The notes beneath the pieces are model-generated. The model was not told where the DNA came from. It saw only the letters and a program-made list of their open reading frames with translations, and made no database searches. From Granulosicoccus sp. (GTDB lineage Bacteria; Pseudomonadota; Gammaproteobacteria; Granulosicoccales; Granulosicoccaceae), in NCBI GenBank assembly GCA_020627685.1, contig JAHDGK010000008.1:1-64000 (forward strand): DNA of 64,000 bases. Direction: 5' to 3'. The position numbers were made by a program, and so were the translations under genes. Each line of letters starts with the position of its first letter. The stretch's first letter is position 1. Positions 46,114 to 55,830 of the stretch are shown in pieces.

Positions 46114-47337
46114 TCATTGGTTTTCGGCAGATTTCGCTGAAAACCAATTTGCGATTAACTGACGTTCTTCGTCAGTCATACCGGTTAAATTGCCGATGGG
46201 CATGGCTCGTGTAACTGCACTTTGCTGGTAAATAGCGCGAGCCTGTGCCGATACCGATTCGGCGTCGTTAAATTGGATTCCTGCAGGAGCTGTAGCAAAG
46301 CCCGGGTGTGTTGGCGCCTCGTGGTGACACGAAGCACAGCGTTGCTGAACGATGCCATGAACTTCATCTAACGTAGGTATCACGGTAGTCTCAGCGATTT
46401 CTATGCCCGCCGACGATCCCACTTTAGCAGGTGCCAGTGCTGCAATAAGAGCTGCCAGAAGTAACCCCGCTGCAATCAGCGGAAACGGAGAAGGTTTTCC
46501 AAAATGAGCTTTGACAAAGTGCACTCTAATTAGCGCGCCTATGAGCGTCATGACAATAAGAATGAGCCAGTTGTACTCATGGCCGTACGTCATGCTGTAG
46601 TGATTACTAATCATGACGAACAGTACGGGCAGCGTGAAATACGTGTTGTGCACGGACCGTTGTTTGGCTTTGACCCCATGAGAGGGGTCTGGTGCTCTTC
46701 CTTGTTCCTTCGCGGCGACGAGATCGCGCTGTCCCGGCATGATGATGAAAAACACGTTGGCGACCATGATCGTGCCTAACATCGCCCCAAAGTGCATATA
46801 TGCACCCCGACCACCGAAAACGTTACACAAAGCCCAGGCCGCAAAACTCAACACTACAAACAAGATGAGAGTCATCGTGTTTTCATTTTGACCGAGGCGG
46901 GATTTACATAACGTGTCGTAGATTATCCAGCCGCCAGCAATAGTAAACATGCCTATGGCGATGGCTACCGGCTTCGATAAATCCATAACGCCTGGATCAA
47001 TAAGATAGATTTCTGCTTGATACCAGTAGATGAGCGCAAGCAAAAATGCGCCAGTGATGAACGTTGTGTAGGCTTCCCACTTAAACCAGTGAAGTTTTTC
47101 AGGAAGCTCAGGTGGAGCAACTTTGTACTTCTGCGAATGGTAAAACCCACCGCCATGAACAGCCCAAAGCTCGCCTCCAACGCCTTTGTCGGCGTCATCA
47201 GTTTGTTTCGGCGGCTTGAGATTGTTGTCCAACCAAATAAAGTAGAAAGATGCTCCGATCCAGGCAATGCCGGTCACTAGATGAGCCCACCGGCCCAGCA
47301 AATTCAGCCAATCAAGAATATATGCTTCCATCAACAC
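46114..47337 (-). CDS. puuD: Membrane urate hydroxylase PuuD with cytochrome c domain
   Basis: Oxidises urate to 5-hydroxyisourate at the membrane, passing electrons toward the respiratory chain rather than to O2 directly. About eight transmembrane helices follow the typical LLGRWAHLVTGIAWIGASFYF start, with the conserved GGELWAVHGGGFYHSQKY segment. The C-terminal ~75 residues are a cytochrome c domain, CASCHH (Cys334, Cys337, His338), with AMPIGN as the likely Met ligand region. Start at 47337; Met3 is also possible. It is divergent from a ureidoglycine aminohydrolase gene of the same catabolic route. Confidence 0.93.
   Translation of the reverse strand: MLMEAYILDWLNLLGRWAHLVTGIAWIGASFYFIWLDNNLKPPKQTDDADKGVGGELWAVHGGGFYHSQKYKVAPPELPEKLHWFKWEAYTTFITGAFLLALIYWYQAEIYLIDPGVMDLSKPVAIAIGMFTIAGGWIIYDTLCKSRLGQNENTMTLILFVVLSFAAWALCNVFGGRGAYMHFGAMLGTIMVANVFFIIMPGQRDLVAAKEQGRAPDPSHGVKAKQRSVHNTYFTLPVLFVMISNHYSMTYGHEYNWLILIVMTLIGALIRVHFVKAHFGKPSPFPLIAAGLLLAALIAALAPAKVGSSAGIEIAETTVIPTLDEVHGIVQQRCASCHHEAPTHPGFATAPAGIQFNDAESVSAQARAIYQQSAVTRAMPIGNLTGMTDEERQLIANWFSAKSAENQ
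46116..46148 (-). terminator. Hairpin spanning the puuD stop codon
   Basis: ATTGGTTTTC (46116-46125) pairs with GAAAACCAAT (46139-46148), a 10-bp perfect stem within the last puuD codons and its stop. GATTTAG follows on the minus strand. Confidence 0.45.
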
Positions 47338-47650
47338 GATATCTGGTTAAAGGCAATTACCGGGTGGTTCATCACGTACAAGGAGACTCAACCGGCACAA
47401 GGTAGATCCCCATTATACGGTTTGGTTCTCTCGTCTGCTCATACAAAGTCTGTGATCATTTCAACCGCAAAGGCTTGCGGTGTGAACATGACTACTCCGA
47501 GTATGGGCGGCAGCTAAGCTAGCTGCTATCGTATTGGGGTATACGTACGTGATTGTGGTGGTAACAACGGTTACGCTGCGATTAACCATTTACCCAGGAA
47601 AACCACCTTAACTGGCCGGTTTTCTGTCATTTTTGCTGAGTTATGCTGCT
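47338..47650. promoter_or_regulatory. Divergent puuD / ureidoglycine aminohydrolase intergenic region
   Basis: A 313-base gap that must hold the promoters of both genes. Two perfect inverted repeats are seen: CCGCAA-AGGC-TTGCGG (47465-47480) and GCAGCTA-AGC-TAGCTGC (47510-47526). Either could be an operator for shared control by purine catabolites. No gene is supported here. Confidence 0.45.
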
Positions 47651-48484
47651 ATGAGTCAATATCATGTCCCTGCGGGAGGATTACCCGCACAGACTGCGCT
47701 GATGAGCGAGCGTGCGGTATTTACTGAGGCCTATGCAGTAATTCCACGTAGTGTGTTCACCGACATTGTCACAAGTTATCTTCCACACTGGAATGAGACT
47801 CGGCTATGGGTTATTGCAAAGCCCTTGTCAGGGTTTGCCACAACATTCTCGCAGTATTTGGTTGAGGTACAACCCGGTGGTGGATCGGTCAATCCGGAAC
47901 CCAATCCAGAGGCTCAGAGTGTTTTATTCGTGGTGTCCGGGTCCTTGTCGCTGACACTTTACGATGCCTCAGGCAAGCCTGCGTCCCATGATTTGAAGGC
48001 GGGCGGCTATGTTTACATTCCCTGCGGTACGCGTTGGGAATTGTTAAATACAGGAAGCACGCCTGCGTCTTTCCACTGGTTACGCAAAAAGTACGAATCG
48101 GTAGAAGGCATTGAAAAACCCACGGCATTTGTTACCAGCGATCAGGATGTCAAACCGATTCCTATGCCGGATACTGATGGCGCTTGGGCAACAACGCGAT
48201 TTGTCGATCCGACAGACCTTCGCCATGACATGCACGTAAATATCGTGACGTTTCAACCGGGCGGGGTCATCCCGTTTCCAGAGACGCATGTCATGGAGCA
48301 CGGTCTTTTTATCCTTGAGGGTAAAGCGGTGTATCGGCTTAATCAGGATTGGGTCGAAGTCGAAGCAGGGGACTTTTTATGGCTGCGGGCCTTTTGCCCT
48401 CAGGCTTGTTACGCCGGCGGTCCCGACAAATTCCGTTACTTGCTATACAAAGACGTCAACCGGCATATGCCGCTGGAGTTGTAG
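47651..48484 (+). CDS. allE: (S)-ureidoglycine aminohydrolase
   Basis: Bicupin enzyme that releases ammonia from (S)-ureidoglycine to give ureidoglycolate, a late step of allantoin breakdown. The ATG at 47651 (MSQYHVPAGGLP) is preferred over an in-frame TTG at 47633. The protein has about 278 residues and two cupin halves; the second carries the metal motif around FPETHVMEHGLFILEG and the conserved KDVNRHMPLEL end. Paired with divergent puuD, it points to a urate-to-glyoxylate pathway whose other genes are not in the window. Confidence 0.92.
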   Translation: MSQYHVPAGGLPAQTALMSERAVFTEAYAVIPRSVFTDIVTSYLPHWNETRLWVIAKPLSGFATTFSQYLVEVQPGGGSVNPEPNPEAQSVLFVVSGSLSLTLYDASGKPASHDLKAGGYVYIPCGTRWELLNTGSTPASFHWLRKKYESVEGIEKPTAFVTSDQDVKPIPMPDTDGAWATTRFVDPTDLRHDMHVNIVTFQPGGVIPFPETHVMEHGLFILEGKAVYRLNQDWVEVEAGDFLWLRAFCPQACYAGGPDKFRYLLYKDVNRHMPLEL

Positions 48485-48498
48485 ATCCTACTGACGTC

Positions 48499-49788
48499 CT
48501 AGGCCACGTCCCCCAGTAATTTGCCGTTCTCTACCGCACGCATTTTTACGGGCAAAATCTGATTGGCAAGATTGCGCTTACTAACGGTCATCACCCTTTG
48601 GTAGTTTGGCGTGTATCCCTGATGCCGCCAGACGGTCGAGCCATCTTCTTCGGTCATTTCACGTCCGCGCTCCCACAATACGTCGGCAGTTTCTCCGACT
48701 GAGCGTTCGAGCTGTGCTTGCTTCAAGCGTTCCGCCAGTTGGTGGAGCTCCCGGCTGCGTTCCTGACGAACCGCCATGGGAACCGAGTCGGGTAGTGAGG
48801 CTGCCTTGGTGCCTTCTCGCTCAGAATAAGTGAAAGCGTGGATATGACCGAAACGTTGGGTTTCGATAAACGCCAGAGACTCACGCCATTCCTCGTCTGT
48901 TTCACCCGGGAAGCCTGCGATGATATCGGTGGTGATATTGAAATTGGGCACGGCCCTGACCAGCGCTGTTGTCAGTTCGTCAAACGCCTGCGTTTTGCAG
49001 CGACGAGCCATTCGTCTTAAGACGGTATCGCTGCCACTTTGAAGTGGCAGATGCATGTGGGGTTGCACTCGTGGGTTCTCGAACAGGTCGAGAAAAGACT
49101 CCGACAGATCCCAAGGCTCCACCGACGCGAACCTTATCCTGGGTATGTCGGTATCCTCAATCAGCGCCTTGACTAGCGATGCCAAGTCCGTATCTAGGTC
49201 GGATCCGTAGCCACCGACGTGAACGCCGGTTAAAACAACTTCCTTAACGTCTTCTGATTGAAGCGCGCGAACCTCTTCGACGATTTCGCTGATTGTGCGA
49301 CTGCGCTCGGCTCCGCGGGCAACAGTCACGATGCAAAAAGTGCATCGGTATCGGCATCCGTCCTGTATTTTGATGAACGCGCGGTGTCTATTCCGGTTAA
49401 ATAGTGCAGTAGTGGCTGGTATTGTTGCTGCCTGCGGCATATCGGGTTGTACAAATGCCTCACGCGTCAGAGCAACCAAATTATCTTTCTTGGTATTGGG
49501 AACGACGAGGTCTACACCGAGCTCTGCCATGTCGGATGCCGGTGCCAGTTCGCTGTAGCAGCCACTAACCACAAGCTTTGCAGCAGGATTGTCCCGTTGT
49601 AGGCGCTGTAATTTTTGTCGTGATTTTCGAACCGCCTCACGCGTTACCGCACAAGTGTTCATCACCATGACATCCGCATCGTCCGGGGTTGTGGTGATTT
49701 GGTCGCCGGCGCCCTTGAAAGCGGTTGCCCATTGCTCTAATTCGGCTTCGTTTAGCCGACAACCTAGAGCGCTAAGATGAATACGCAC
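48499..49788 (-). CDS. mtaB: tRNA t6A37 methylthiotransferase MtaB-like
   Basis: Radical-SAM enzyme that adds a methylthio group to N6-threonylcarbamoyladenosine 37 of tRNA. The 429-residue protein has the N-terminal UPF0004 domain with ALGCRLNEAE, NTCAVT and VSGCYSELAP (three cluster cysteines), the radical SAM motif CRYRCTFC, and a C-terminal TRAM-like region. The CRLN motif and short length favour MtaB over MiaB or RimO. Convergent with allE. Confidence 0.93.
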   Translation of the reverse strand: MRIHLSALGCRLNEAELEQWATAFKGAGDQITTTPDDADVMVMNTCAVTREAVRKSRQKLQRLQRDNPAAKLVVSGCYSELAPASDMAELGVDLVVPNTKKDNLVALTREAFVQPDMPQAATIPATTALFNRNRHRAFIKIQDGCRYRCTFCIVTVARGAERSRTISEIVEEVRALQSEDVKEVVLTGVHVGGYGSDLDTDLASLVKALIEDTDIPRIRFASVEPWDLSESFLDLFENPRVQPHMHLPLQSGSDTVLRRMARRCKTQAFDELTTALVRAVPNFNITTDIIAGFPGETDEEWRESLAFIETQRFGHIHAFTYSEREGTKAASLPDSVPMAVRQERSRELHQLAERLKQAQLERSVGETADVLWERGREMTEEDGSTVWRHQGYTPNYQRVMTVSKRNLANQILPVKMRAVENGKLLGDVA

Positions 49789-49957
49789 TGTTTTACAGTT
49801 CCGTCAGGAATAGGATGGAATAATGGGTAGTGTACTGAAAGGATCGAGTAAAAACTGTTTTTCATGGCTGTCGAGATTGTGGCGCGTTTCTCTTTTCGCT
49901 ACGATGGCCGTGTTCGAATAAATTCGTTGTACGACCCCTGTCACCGGAATAGACCTC

Positions 49958-52900
49958 ATGTTTAGAGATTTTGAGAAGGCTCCTAGCCGATCTTCGTATC
50001 AATTGAAATTCGTCCTTGCTGCATTAGCCCTGTTGGGGCTGTTGGGAGCATGGATTGCGCAGTCCAGTACCAAAAGCGACTTAAGAAGCACACAGGAAGA
50101 CAGGGCTAAAGTTAGTGCTCTTCTCGACCAAAAAACCGCTGAATTGGGCGATGCTGAAAAAGACATCGAAAATTTAAGAAGCGAGCAAGCCTCTCTGGAA
50201 GAGGCCATAAGCGCGCGAGAAGCTGAATTGGCGGCGTTGCAAACTCAAGTATCCGAGTTAGACCAAGGCCGTTCTGAAGTCCAAGGGTTGTTGGCTAACG
50301 TTACGGAATCAAAAACTGGCCTGGAGGGTACGATTGCCGATTTAGAAGCCCAGCTTCAGGCATCTTCCGAACAATTCCAAGCCTTGGAAGCAGAGCGAGC
50401 TGCGGCTTCTGCCGAACTCGAACAGGCAGTTGCCTCATTTGACTTACAGACCAACGAACGTGTTGCAGCTCTGGAAGCTGAGCTAAGCGCCTCATTGGCA
50501 GCGGCTGACGAGAAACTGGCCGGAGCCAACCAAGCGGCATCAGAGGCCCTCGCAGCGGCACAGCAAGAAGCTAGCGACACCGTGGCAGCTGCAGAACAAC
50601 GAATTGGTGAGCTGGAAGCTGAGTTAGCATCCACTGCCACCAGCAATGAAGAGAAAACGATTGCCCTGGAGGCAGAAATCGCAGCCTTGCAAGGTGAGAT
50701 CGAGGCGTTCACGGCAAGTTCCGAAACGCGCGTTGCCGCTCTTCAGGCAGAAATTGCTGACCTGAACGAGCAAATGGGTAGCCAGACAGCTGCTCTGCAA
50801 TCTCGGGAAATCAACATGGGCTCATTCGATGCTCAGATTCAGTCGCTTCAAGCATCAAGCGATTCGGTCAGTGTCGAGCTTGCTGATGCGCAAGCCAGTT
50901 ACAACACTCTGCTGAGCTTATACGACACAGATGTTGCGCTAATGAACGCAGAGATTGGCGAACTCGAGGCTAAGAAAGCACTGTTGGACGGTGAGCTAGG
51001 CGGCCTGCGTACTAAGGTTGGCTCGTTAGAAGACAGCTTGGAATTTGCCCGCACCAATCTTGCGAAAACTGAAACCGCATTGGTTGAAACTCAGATGGCG
51101 CTGGAAGATACAGAAGCGGAGTTGGCAACCTCTCGCACCATGCTGGCAAGCACACAAGACGAACTGGGTGCGCAAGGACAAGCCTTGGCTGATGTCGAAA
51201 CCAATCTTGCCAACACGGCAGCTGATCTAGAATCGCAAATTGCTGAGAAAGTTGCTGCTTTGGCTGATCTGGAATCACAATTTTCTGCTTTGAATGATCA
51301 GTACGCTGCTGCTCAAAGTGAAATCGAACAACGCGACTCGAAAATGGGTGAACTGAGCACAGAAGTGCAGTCGTTGTTGTTTAGTGCGGGTGAGAAAGAC
51401 ACCGCACTTGAAACCACAGAACAAAACTTGGCCACGCTTCAAGCTGACTTCGATAACCAGGTCGTCGAATTGAACGCCGAAATTGGAGAACTCGAAGCTC
51501 AGAAACAGGCCCTTCAGCTAGAAGTCGATGATCTCACCGCTCAAACGGTGGTGCTCAGCGATTCAAAAGCGCAGCTGCAATTGGCGATGGGTGGATTGCA
51601 AACACGTCTTGAAGCAGTAGAGGCTGAGAGTGCAGAAGTTGCTGAATCAAGCAACGCACAAATCCAGAGCTTACAAAGTGAATTTGGTCTTCAGAGTCAA
51701 ACCTTGAACAGTAACTTGGCTGAGCTGCAATCGCAGACATCTGCATTGTCTGAAGAGAGAGACGCATTACTCGCCGAAAAAGAGGCTCTACTTGCGCAAG
51801 TGGTGCAGCTTGAAACCGATCGCGACACTCTGTCCAGTGCACAGGTGGCTTTGGAGTCAGAGAAAGAAGCGGCGACTGGCGAAATTGTAGAGCTGCAAGC
51901 TGAGGCAGGAGAGCTTCAAGCTATCGTTGATTTACAGAAGCCTGCTATCAGCGAACTTCGCGCAAGAAGTGCGTCGTTAGAGCAAGAACTGGCAGATGCA
52001 AAAGCGGCTGCTGCAGAAGAGCAAGCTGCCTATGACGCAGAACTAGCAGAACTCCAGGCAACGATTGATTTGCAGGTTCCCGCATTGGCAGAGCTACGTT
52101 CGCGCAGTAACGAGCTAGACACCCAAAGAGCCGAACTGGCGACTCGAGTTACTGAGTTAGAAGGTCTGCTTGAGGATACCAAAGGGACGCAGAGCGAACA
52201 GGTTGCAGCGGCACAGGCAATATCTGAAGAATTGCAAGCCACTATCGATTTGCAGGTACCGGCCATCTCTGAGTTGAGAAGCCGGGCAACATCGTTAGAA
52301 GGTGAATTGTCTGCCAGCCAGGCTGAGCGTCAGTCACTTATGGCAACCGTTGCAGAACAGGAATCGTCATTGGCAGAACTGCGTGAGCGCAGCGCCTCTT
52401 TGCAAAGCGAGATTGAAGGAAAGAATGTAGAAATCGCTGAGCTTCAGGCAACCGTTGACGAGCAAGTCCCGGCTATTTCTCTCTTACGCAGTCAGATCGG
52501 TGATGTTGATGCACAACGTGCGGGCATGGTCGCTCAAATAAGTGATCTGGAAGCGCAGTTGGCCGTTGCAACAGAAGCTGCTGAGCAAGCGTCAGCGGTT
52601 GAAGGCCTCGAAGCTGAGAAGGCTGCTTTACAAATGCAGATAGGCACCATGCAGACTCGTATTGAGTCAATCATGGCAGACGCTGAAGCGAACAACTCCG
52701 GTTTCGCTGAGTTGCAAGCTCAGAAAGCTGCACTTCAAGCAACAATAGGTGAACTGCAGGGTAATTTGGAAGCTGCTGCAGAAGCTAAAGGGTCCGCCGA
52801 TGCGGACATGGCAGCGTTAGAAACGCAGAAGTCTGCATTGCAATTACAAGTGGGTGACATGCAGACTCAACTCGAATCCATGTCAGCTGACGCTGAGACC

Positions 52901-54532
52901 AATGGTTCTGCTATGGCCGAATTGCAAAGCCAAACCGTTGAATTACAGGCGCGTGTTGGTGAACTTGAAGCCGAGTTAGCTGCAGCAGCTGAAGTCAAAG
53001 CCACTGCAGAATCTCAAGTGGGTGAACTCTCAACTCAAAAATCTGCTTTGTTCATGAAGATTGGTGAGATGCAGAACTTGTTGGAAGAGAGTGATGCTGA
53101 GGCCAGCGCTGATGTCGCAAAGCTAGAGTCGCATAAGACGGCTTTGTTCGACCGTGTTGTTCAGTTACAAAATTCGATCAACGAAAAAGACGCTCAGTTG
53201 GGTGAAGGTGCAACGGCTGCAGAATCTTTGGAAGCCAGCAATGCTGAGCTAAATACCCAGGTCGCAGACTTAACCGCAGCCCGCGATGCTTCACTTGAGC
53301 AGTTAAGTGCTCTGGAGACTGAACAAGCTGCGCTTAATAAAGCATTGGCTGGTTTAGAGTCTGTCAATGCTGAGCTCACTGAAAAGGTTGCAGGCTTAGA
53401 GGCAGACAAAGCAACGCTCGAAGGAGATTTAAGTTCTGCAAACGAGTCTGCTGAAGCCTTGGCAGCCGCAAGTGCTGCAGATAAAGAGGGTTTGTCTGCA
53501 CAGCTCATCGGGGTCGTTGGTGAGCGAGATGGCCTCCTGTCTGAAGTGGTAGAACTGGGGGTTATGGTTGGCGATTTAGAAGGCCAGCTTTCAGTGGCAA
53601 CGGACAAAGCTGCGGCTAATGAGACACGGGTCGGTGAGCTGGAAACTGAGTTAGCGACAACCGTTGAATCGGCAGATGCAAGTAGTGCTGCTGCTGCTGA
53701 CGCACAGAAGAATCTCGAGCAGCAAGTTGCTGATACCGTAGCGGCTAAAGATGCTCTGGAAGCAGAGCTTGCTGAAGCTGAGAAGAGTGTTCTTGATCTG
53801 CAAGCTCGCAAGGAAGCTCTAGAAGCTGAGAAGCTTGCGTTAGAGACGCAGGTGGGCGAGATGGATAAGGCAGCGACCGAACTCGAATCGCAACTTGCCG
53901 ATGCTAACGCTAGCAATGAAACTCTCACTTCTGCACTGGCTGACGCTGATGCTTTCGCGGTAGGTTTACGTGATGAGATTCGTAATGAACGAGCGAATCT
54001 GACACAGGCGCGTGCTGAAAATACTGATTTATCAGGTCAGCTCACGGCGATCACGGAACAAAGCGCAGAAGAGTCAAACCGTGCTGCTGCGTTGAGAGAT
54101 ACCATTGATGAGCGTTTGAAGGCGAATGGCGTTGAAAATGTTGAAGTGACTATTCGTGATGACAACGGCGTTGTAATCAACCTACCCAGTCAGGCGCTGT
54201 TCAACTCGGGGCGTGCCCGATTGAGTGCCCCGGGTCGTAGACTAATGGCAAGTGTTGCTGCATCGGTTAAAGACTTGGACAACGACATTGTCGTCGAAGG
54301 TCACACCGATAGCGTTCCTGTTACCGGTGACTTGCAAGCTATCTTTCCAAGCAATTGGGAGCTATCGGTAGCCCGTGCTGCGAATACAGTTAACTACCTC
54401 GAGTCGGTTGGTGGGGTTGATTCACGCCGTTTAGGTGCGCTGGGTTATGGCCAGCAACGCCCCGTGGCAGGTAATGACACACGAGAAGGCCGAGCGCTCA
54501 ATCGTCGAGTGGAGTTGGTTGTAAAACCTTGA
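49958..54532 (+). CDS. Giant coiled-coil protein with C-terminal OmpA/MotB-like domain
   Basis: A 1524-residue protein: a short basic N-terminus, one transmembrane helix (about 16-34, LKFVLAALALLGLLGAWIA), about 1,340 residues of Ala/Glu/Leu/Gln-rich coiled coil without proline breaks except in repeated motifs, and a C-terminal OmpA-like peptidoglycan-binding domain (about 1390-1524). The last domain has VVEGHTDSVPV, SNWELSVARAANTV and GYGQQRPVAGNDTREGRALNRR, closest to the MotB type. Recurrent units are seen, for example ELQATIDLQVPAL near residues 697 and 757 with relatives near 651 and 827. An inner-membrane anchor plus a wall-binding end implies a periplasmic link, but a straight coil of this size (~200 nm) far exceeds the periplasm. 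Function unknown; motor-related, envelope scaffold or cell-shape roles are possible. Confidence 0.8.
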   Translation: MFRDFEKAPSRSSYQLKFVLAALALLGLLGAWIAQSSTKSDLRSTQEDRAKVSALLDQKTAELGDAEKDIENLRSEQASLEEAISAREAELAALQTQVSELDQGRSEVQGLLANVTESKTGLEGTIADLEAQLQASSEQFQALEAERAAASAELEQAVASFDLQTNERVAALEAELSASLAAADEKLAGANQAASEALAAAQQEASDTVAAAEQRIGELEAELASTATSNEEKTIALEAEIAALQGEIEAFTASSETRVAALQAEIADLNEQMGSQTAALQSREINMGSFDAQIQSLQASSDSVSVELADAQASYNTLLSLYDTDVALMNAEIGELEAKKALLDGELGGLRTKVGSLEDSLEFARTNLAKTETALVETQMALEDTEAELATSRTMLASTQDELGAQGQALADVETNLANTAADLESQIAEKVAALADLESQFSALNDQYAAAQSEIEQRDSKMGELSTEVQSLLFSAGEKDTALETTEQNLATLQADFDNQVVELNAEIGELEAQKQALQLEVDDLTAQTVVLSDSKAQLQLAMGGLQTRLEAVEAESAEVAESSNAQIQSLQSEFGLQSQTLNSNLAELQSQTSALSEERDALLAEKEALLAQVVQLETDRDTLSSAQVALESEKEAATGEIVELQAEAGELQAIVDLQKPAISELRARSASLEQELADAKAAAAEEQAAYDAELAELQATIDLQVPALAELRSRSNELDTQRAELATRVTELEGLLEDTKGTQSEQVAAAQAISEELQATIDLQVPAISELRSRATSLEGELSASQAERQSLMATVAEQESSLAELRERSASLQSEIEGKNVEIAELQATVDEQVPAISLLRSQIGDVDAQRAGMVAQISDLEAQLAVATEAAEQASAVEGLEAEKAALQMQIGTMQTRIESIMADAEANNSGFAELQAQKAALQATIGELQGNLEAAAEAKGSADADMAALETQKSALQLQVGDMQTQLESMSADAETNGSAMAELQSQTVELQARVGELEAELAAAAEVKATAESQVGELSTQKSALFMKIGEMQNLLEESDAEASADVAKLESHKTALFDRVVQLQNSINEKDAQLGEGATAAESLEASNAELNTQVADLTAARDASLEQLSALETEQAALNKALAGLESVNAELTEKVAGLEADKATLEGDLSSANESAEALAAASAADKEGLSAQLIGVVGERDGLLSEVVELGVMVGDLEGQLSVATDKAAANETRVGELETELATTVESADASSAAAADAQKNLEQQVADTVAAKDALEAELAEAEKSVLDLQARKEALEAEKLALETQVGEMDKAATELESQLADANASNETLTSALADADAFAVGLRDEIRNERANLTQARAENTDLSGQLTAITEQSAEESNRAAALRDTIDERLKANGVENVEVTIRDDNGVVINLPSQALFNSGRARLSAPGRRLMASVAASVKDLDNDIVVEGHTDSVPVTGDLQAIFPSNWELSVARAANTVNYLESVGGVDSRRLGALGYGQQRPVAGNDTREGRALNRRVELVVKP

Positions 54533-54590
54533 TCAATTTAGTCAGTAATGAAGTACCCGGTTCGCTGAGTCTCTCGCAAGAGGGGCTACA

Positions 54591-55214
54591 GTGAGCCGGG
54601 AATTCGACAAGACGATATGCGTCGCAATGACCGGCGCATCGGGTATTCAATACGCACTGAGGCTTATTGAGTGTCTGATTAAGGCCAACTGTGAGGTGTA
54701 TGTACTCATGTCGAAGCCGGCGCGCATCGTCATGGGAATGGACACCGATCTCAATGTTCCTTCCAGAACAGCTCAGGTTCAATCCCAGTTTTCAGAAAGC
54801 TATGGCGCGCGCGAAGGCCAGCTTAAGGCGTTTGGACAGGAAGAATGGACAGCCCCTGTAGCTAGCGGTTCAGGTGCGCCTGACGCCATGGTTATTTGCC
54901 CTTGTACGACAGGCACCTTGGCTTCCGTGGCTGCCGGTACTTGTAATAATTTACTCGAGCGGGCAGCCGATGTCGTTATTAAAGAAGGCCGAAAGCTGAT
55001 CGTAATGCCTCGTGAAATGCCGTTTTCTCTTATTCATCTGGAAAACATGACCCGTTTAGCTCGCGCTGGAGTCGTCATAATGCCGCCAAATCCAGCCTTT
55101 TATAACCTGCCGGAGACCGTCGACGATCTTGTCGATTTCGTGGTTGCGCGTGTTCTTGACCAGCTAGATGTCAAGCAGGCACTGATGCCGCGTTGGGGCA
55201 TCGACGAAAGCTAA
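54591..55214 (+). CDS. ubiX: Flavin prenyltransferase UbiX
   Basis: Makes prenylated FMN, the cofactor of the UbiD decarboxylase in ubiquinone synthesis. The 207-residue protein has MTGASGIQYALRLIECL, the CPCTTGTLASVAAGTCNNLLERAADV segment and MPREMPFSLIHLENM, all family hallmarks. The start is a GTG at 54591 with GAGGGG about 7 bases upstream. ubiD is not in the window. Confidence 0.95.
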   Translation: MSREFDKTICVAMTGASGIQYALRLIECLIKANCEVYVLMSKPARIVMGMDTDLNVPSRTAQVQSQFSESYGAREGQLKAFGQEEWTAPVASGSGAPDAMVICPCTTGTLASVAAGTCNNLLERAADVVIKEGRKLIVMPREMPFSLIHLENMTRLARAGVVIMPPNPAFYNLPETVDDLVDFVVARVLDQLDVKQALMPRWGIDES

Positions 55215-55221
55215 AGCCTCT

Positions 55222-55800
55222 ATGCAACTTCCGCTGTTTCCGCTCTCCAGTATTGTTATGCCAGACGGCTTAATGCCGTTACGCATCTTTGAGCGTCGAT
55301 ACATCGACATGGTCAAAGAGTGTTTTAAAAACGATTCGGGCTTTGGTATTTGCCTTATTAAACAAGGAAAAGAGGCGGGGGATGTCTCAGAACCTTATCC
55401 TTTGGGTACGCGTGTTTCAATCGTAGATTTTGATCAGGGTGCCGATGGATTGCTGCATATCACTGCCCGAGGTATCGAAGAATTTACACTTCTTACGTAT
55501 AGCTCTAATGACTCAGGTCTTCTAATAGGCGAGGTATCACCGATACCTAAAAAGCCTGCGACCGCAATGGATCCGGAGTTTGAACTGTTAGCGAAGAAAC
55601 TGGACCTCATCCTCGATTATCTTGATACCGAATCGCGCTATGAGGAGAAGAAGCTAGATGATGCGGATTGGGTTATTCACCGATTGTTAGAAGTACTACC
55701 ACTGGCGAATGAAGCTAAATTCGAGTTGTTGCAGATGGACAGCAATAGAGAGCGGTTGGAAGCTTTGGCCAACTTGCAAATAGAAATTGCAGAGCGATAA
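55222..55800 (+). CDS. Stand-alone Lon N-terminal (substrate-binding) domain protein
   Basis: A 192-residue protein consisting only of the LON N domain: PLFPLSSIVMPDGLMPLRIFERRYIDMV, then FGICLIKQG and DFDQGADGLLHITARG. No ATPase or protease part. Such proteins are common but not well understood; a substrate-recruiting role is an inference. It starts 7 bases after ubiX, so the two are probably co-transcribed. Confidence 0.9.
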   Translation: MQLPLFPLSSIVMPDGLMPLRIFERRYIDMVKECFKNDSGFGICLIKQGKEAGDVSEPYPLGTRVSIVDFDQGADGLLHITARGIEEFTLLTYSSNDSGLLIGEVSPIPKKPATAMDPEFELLAKKLDLILDYLDTESRYEEKKLDDADWVIHRLLEVLPLANEAKFELLQMDSNRERLEALANLQIEIAER

Positions 55801-55830
55801 ACACACTAACTGCTTAATCGTTCAAGGCTG

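Noticed and set aside
47281-47517. 78-codon plus-strand frame across the puuD start
   Set aside because: Overlaps the puuD N-terminus and promoter region; no recognisable motif or ribosome binding site.
53194-53928. Long minus-strand open frame (244 codons) inside the coiled-coil gene
   Set aside because: Ser/Ala-rich antisense shadow of Glu/Ala/Leu codons; no start signal or domain.
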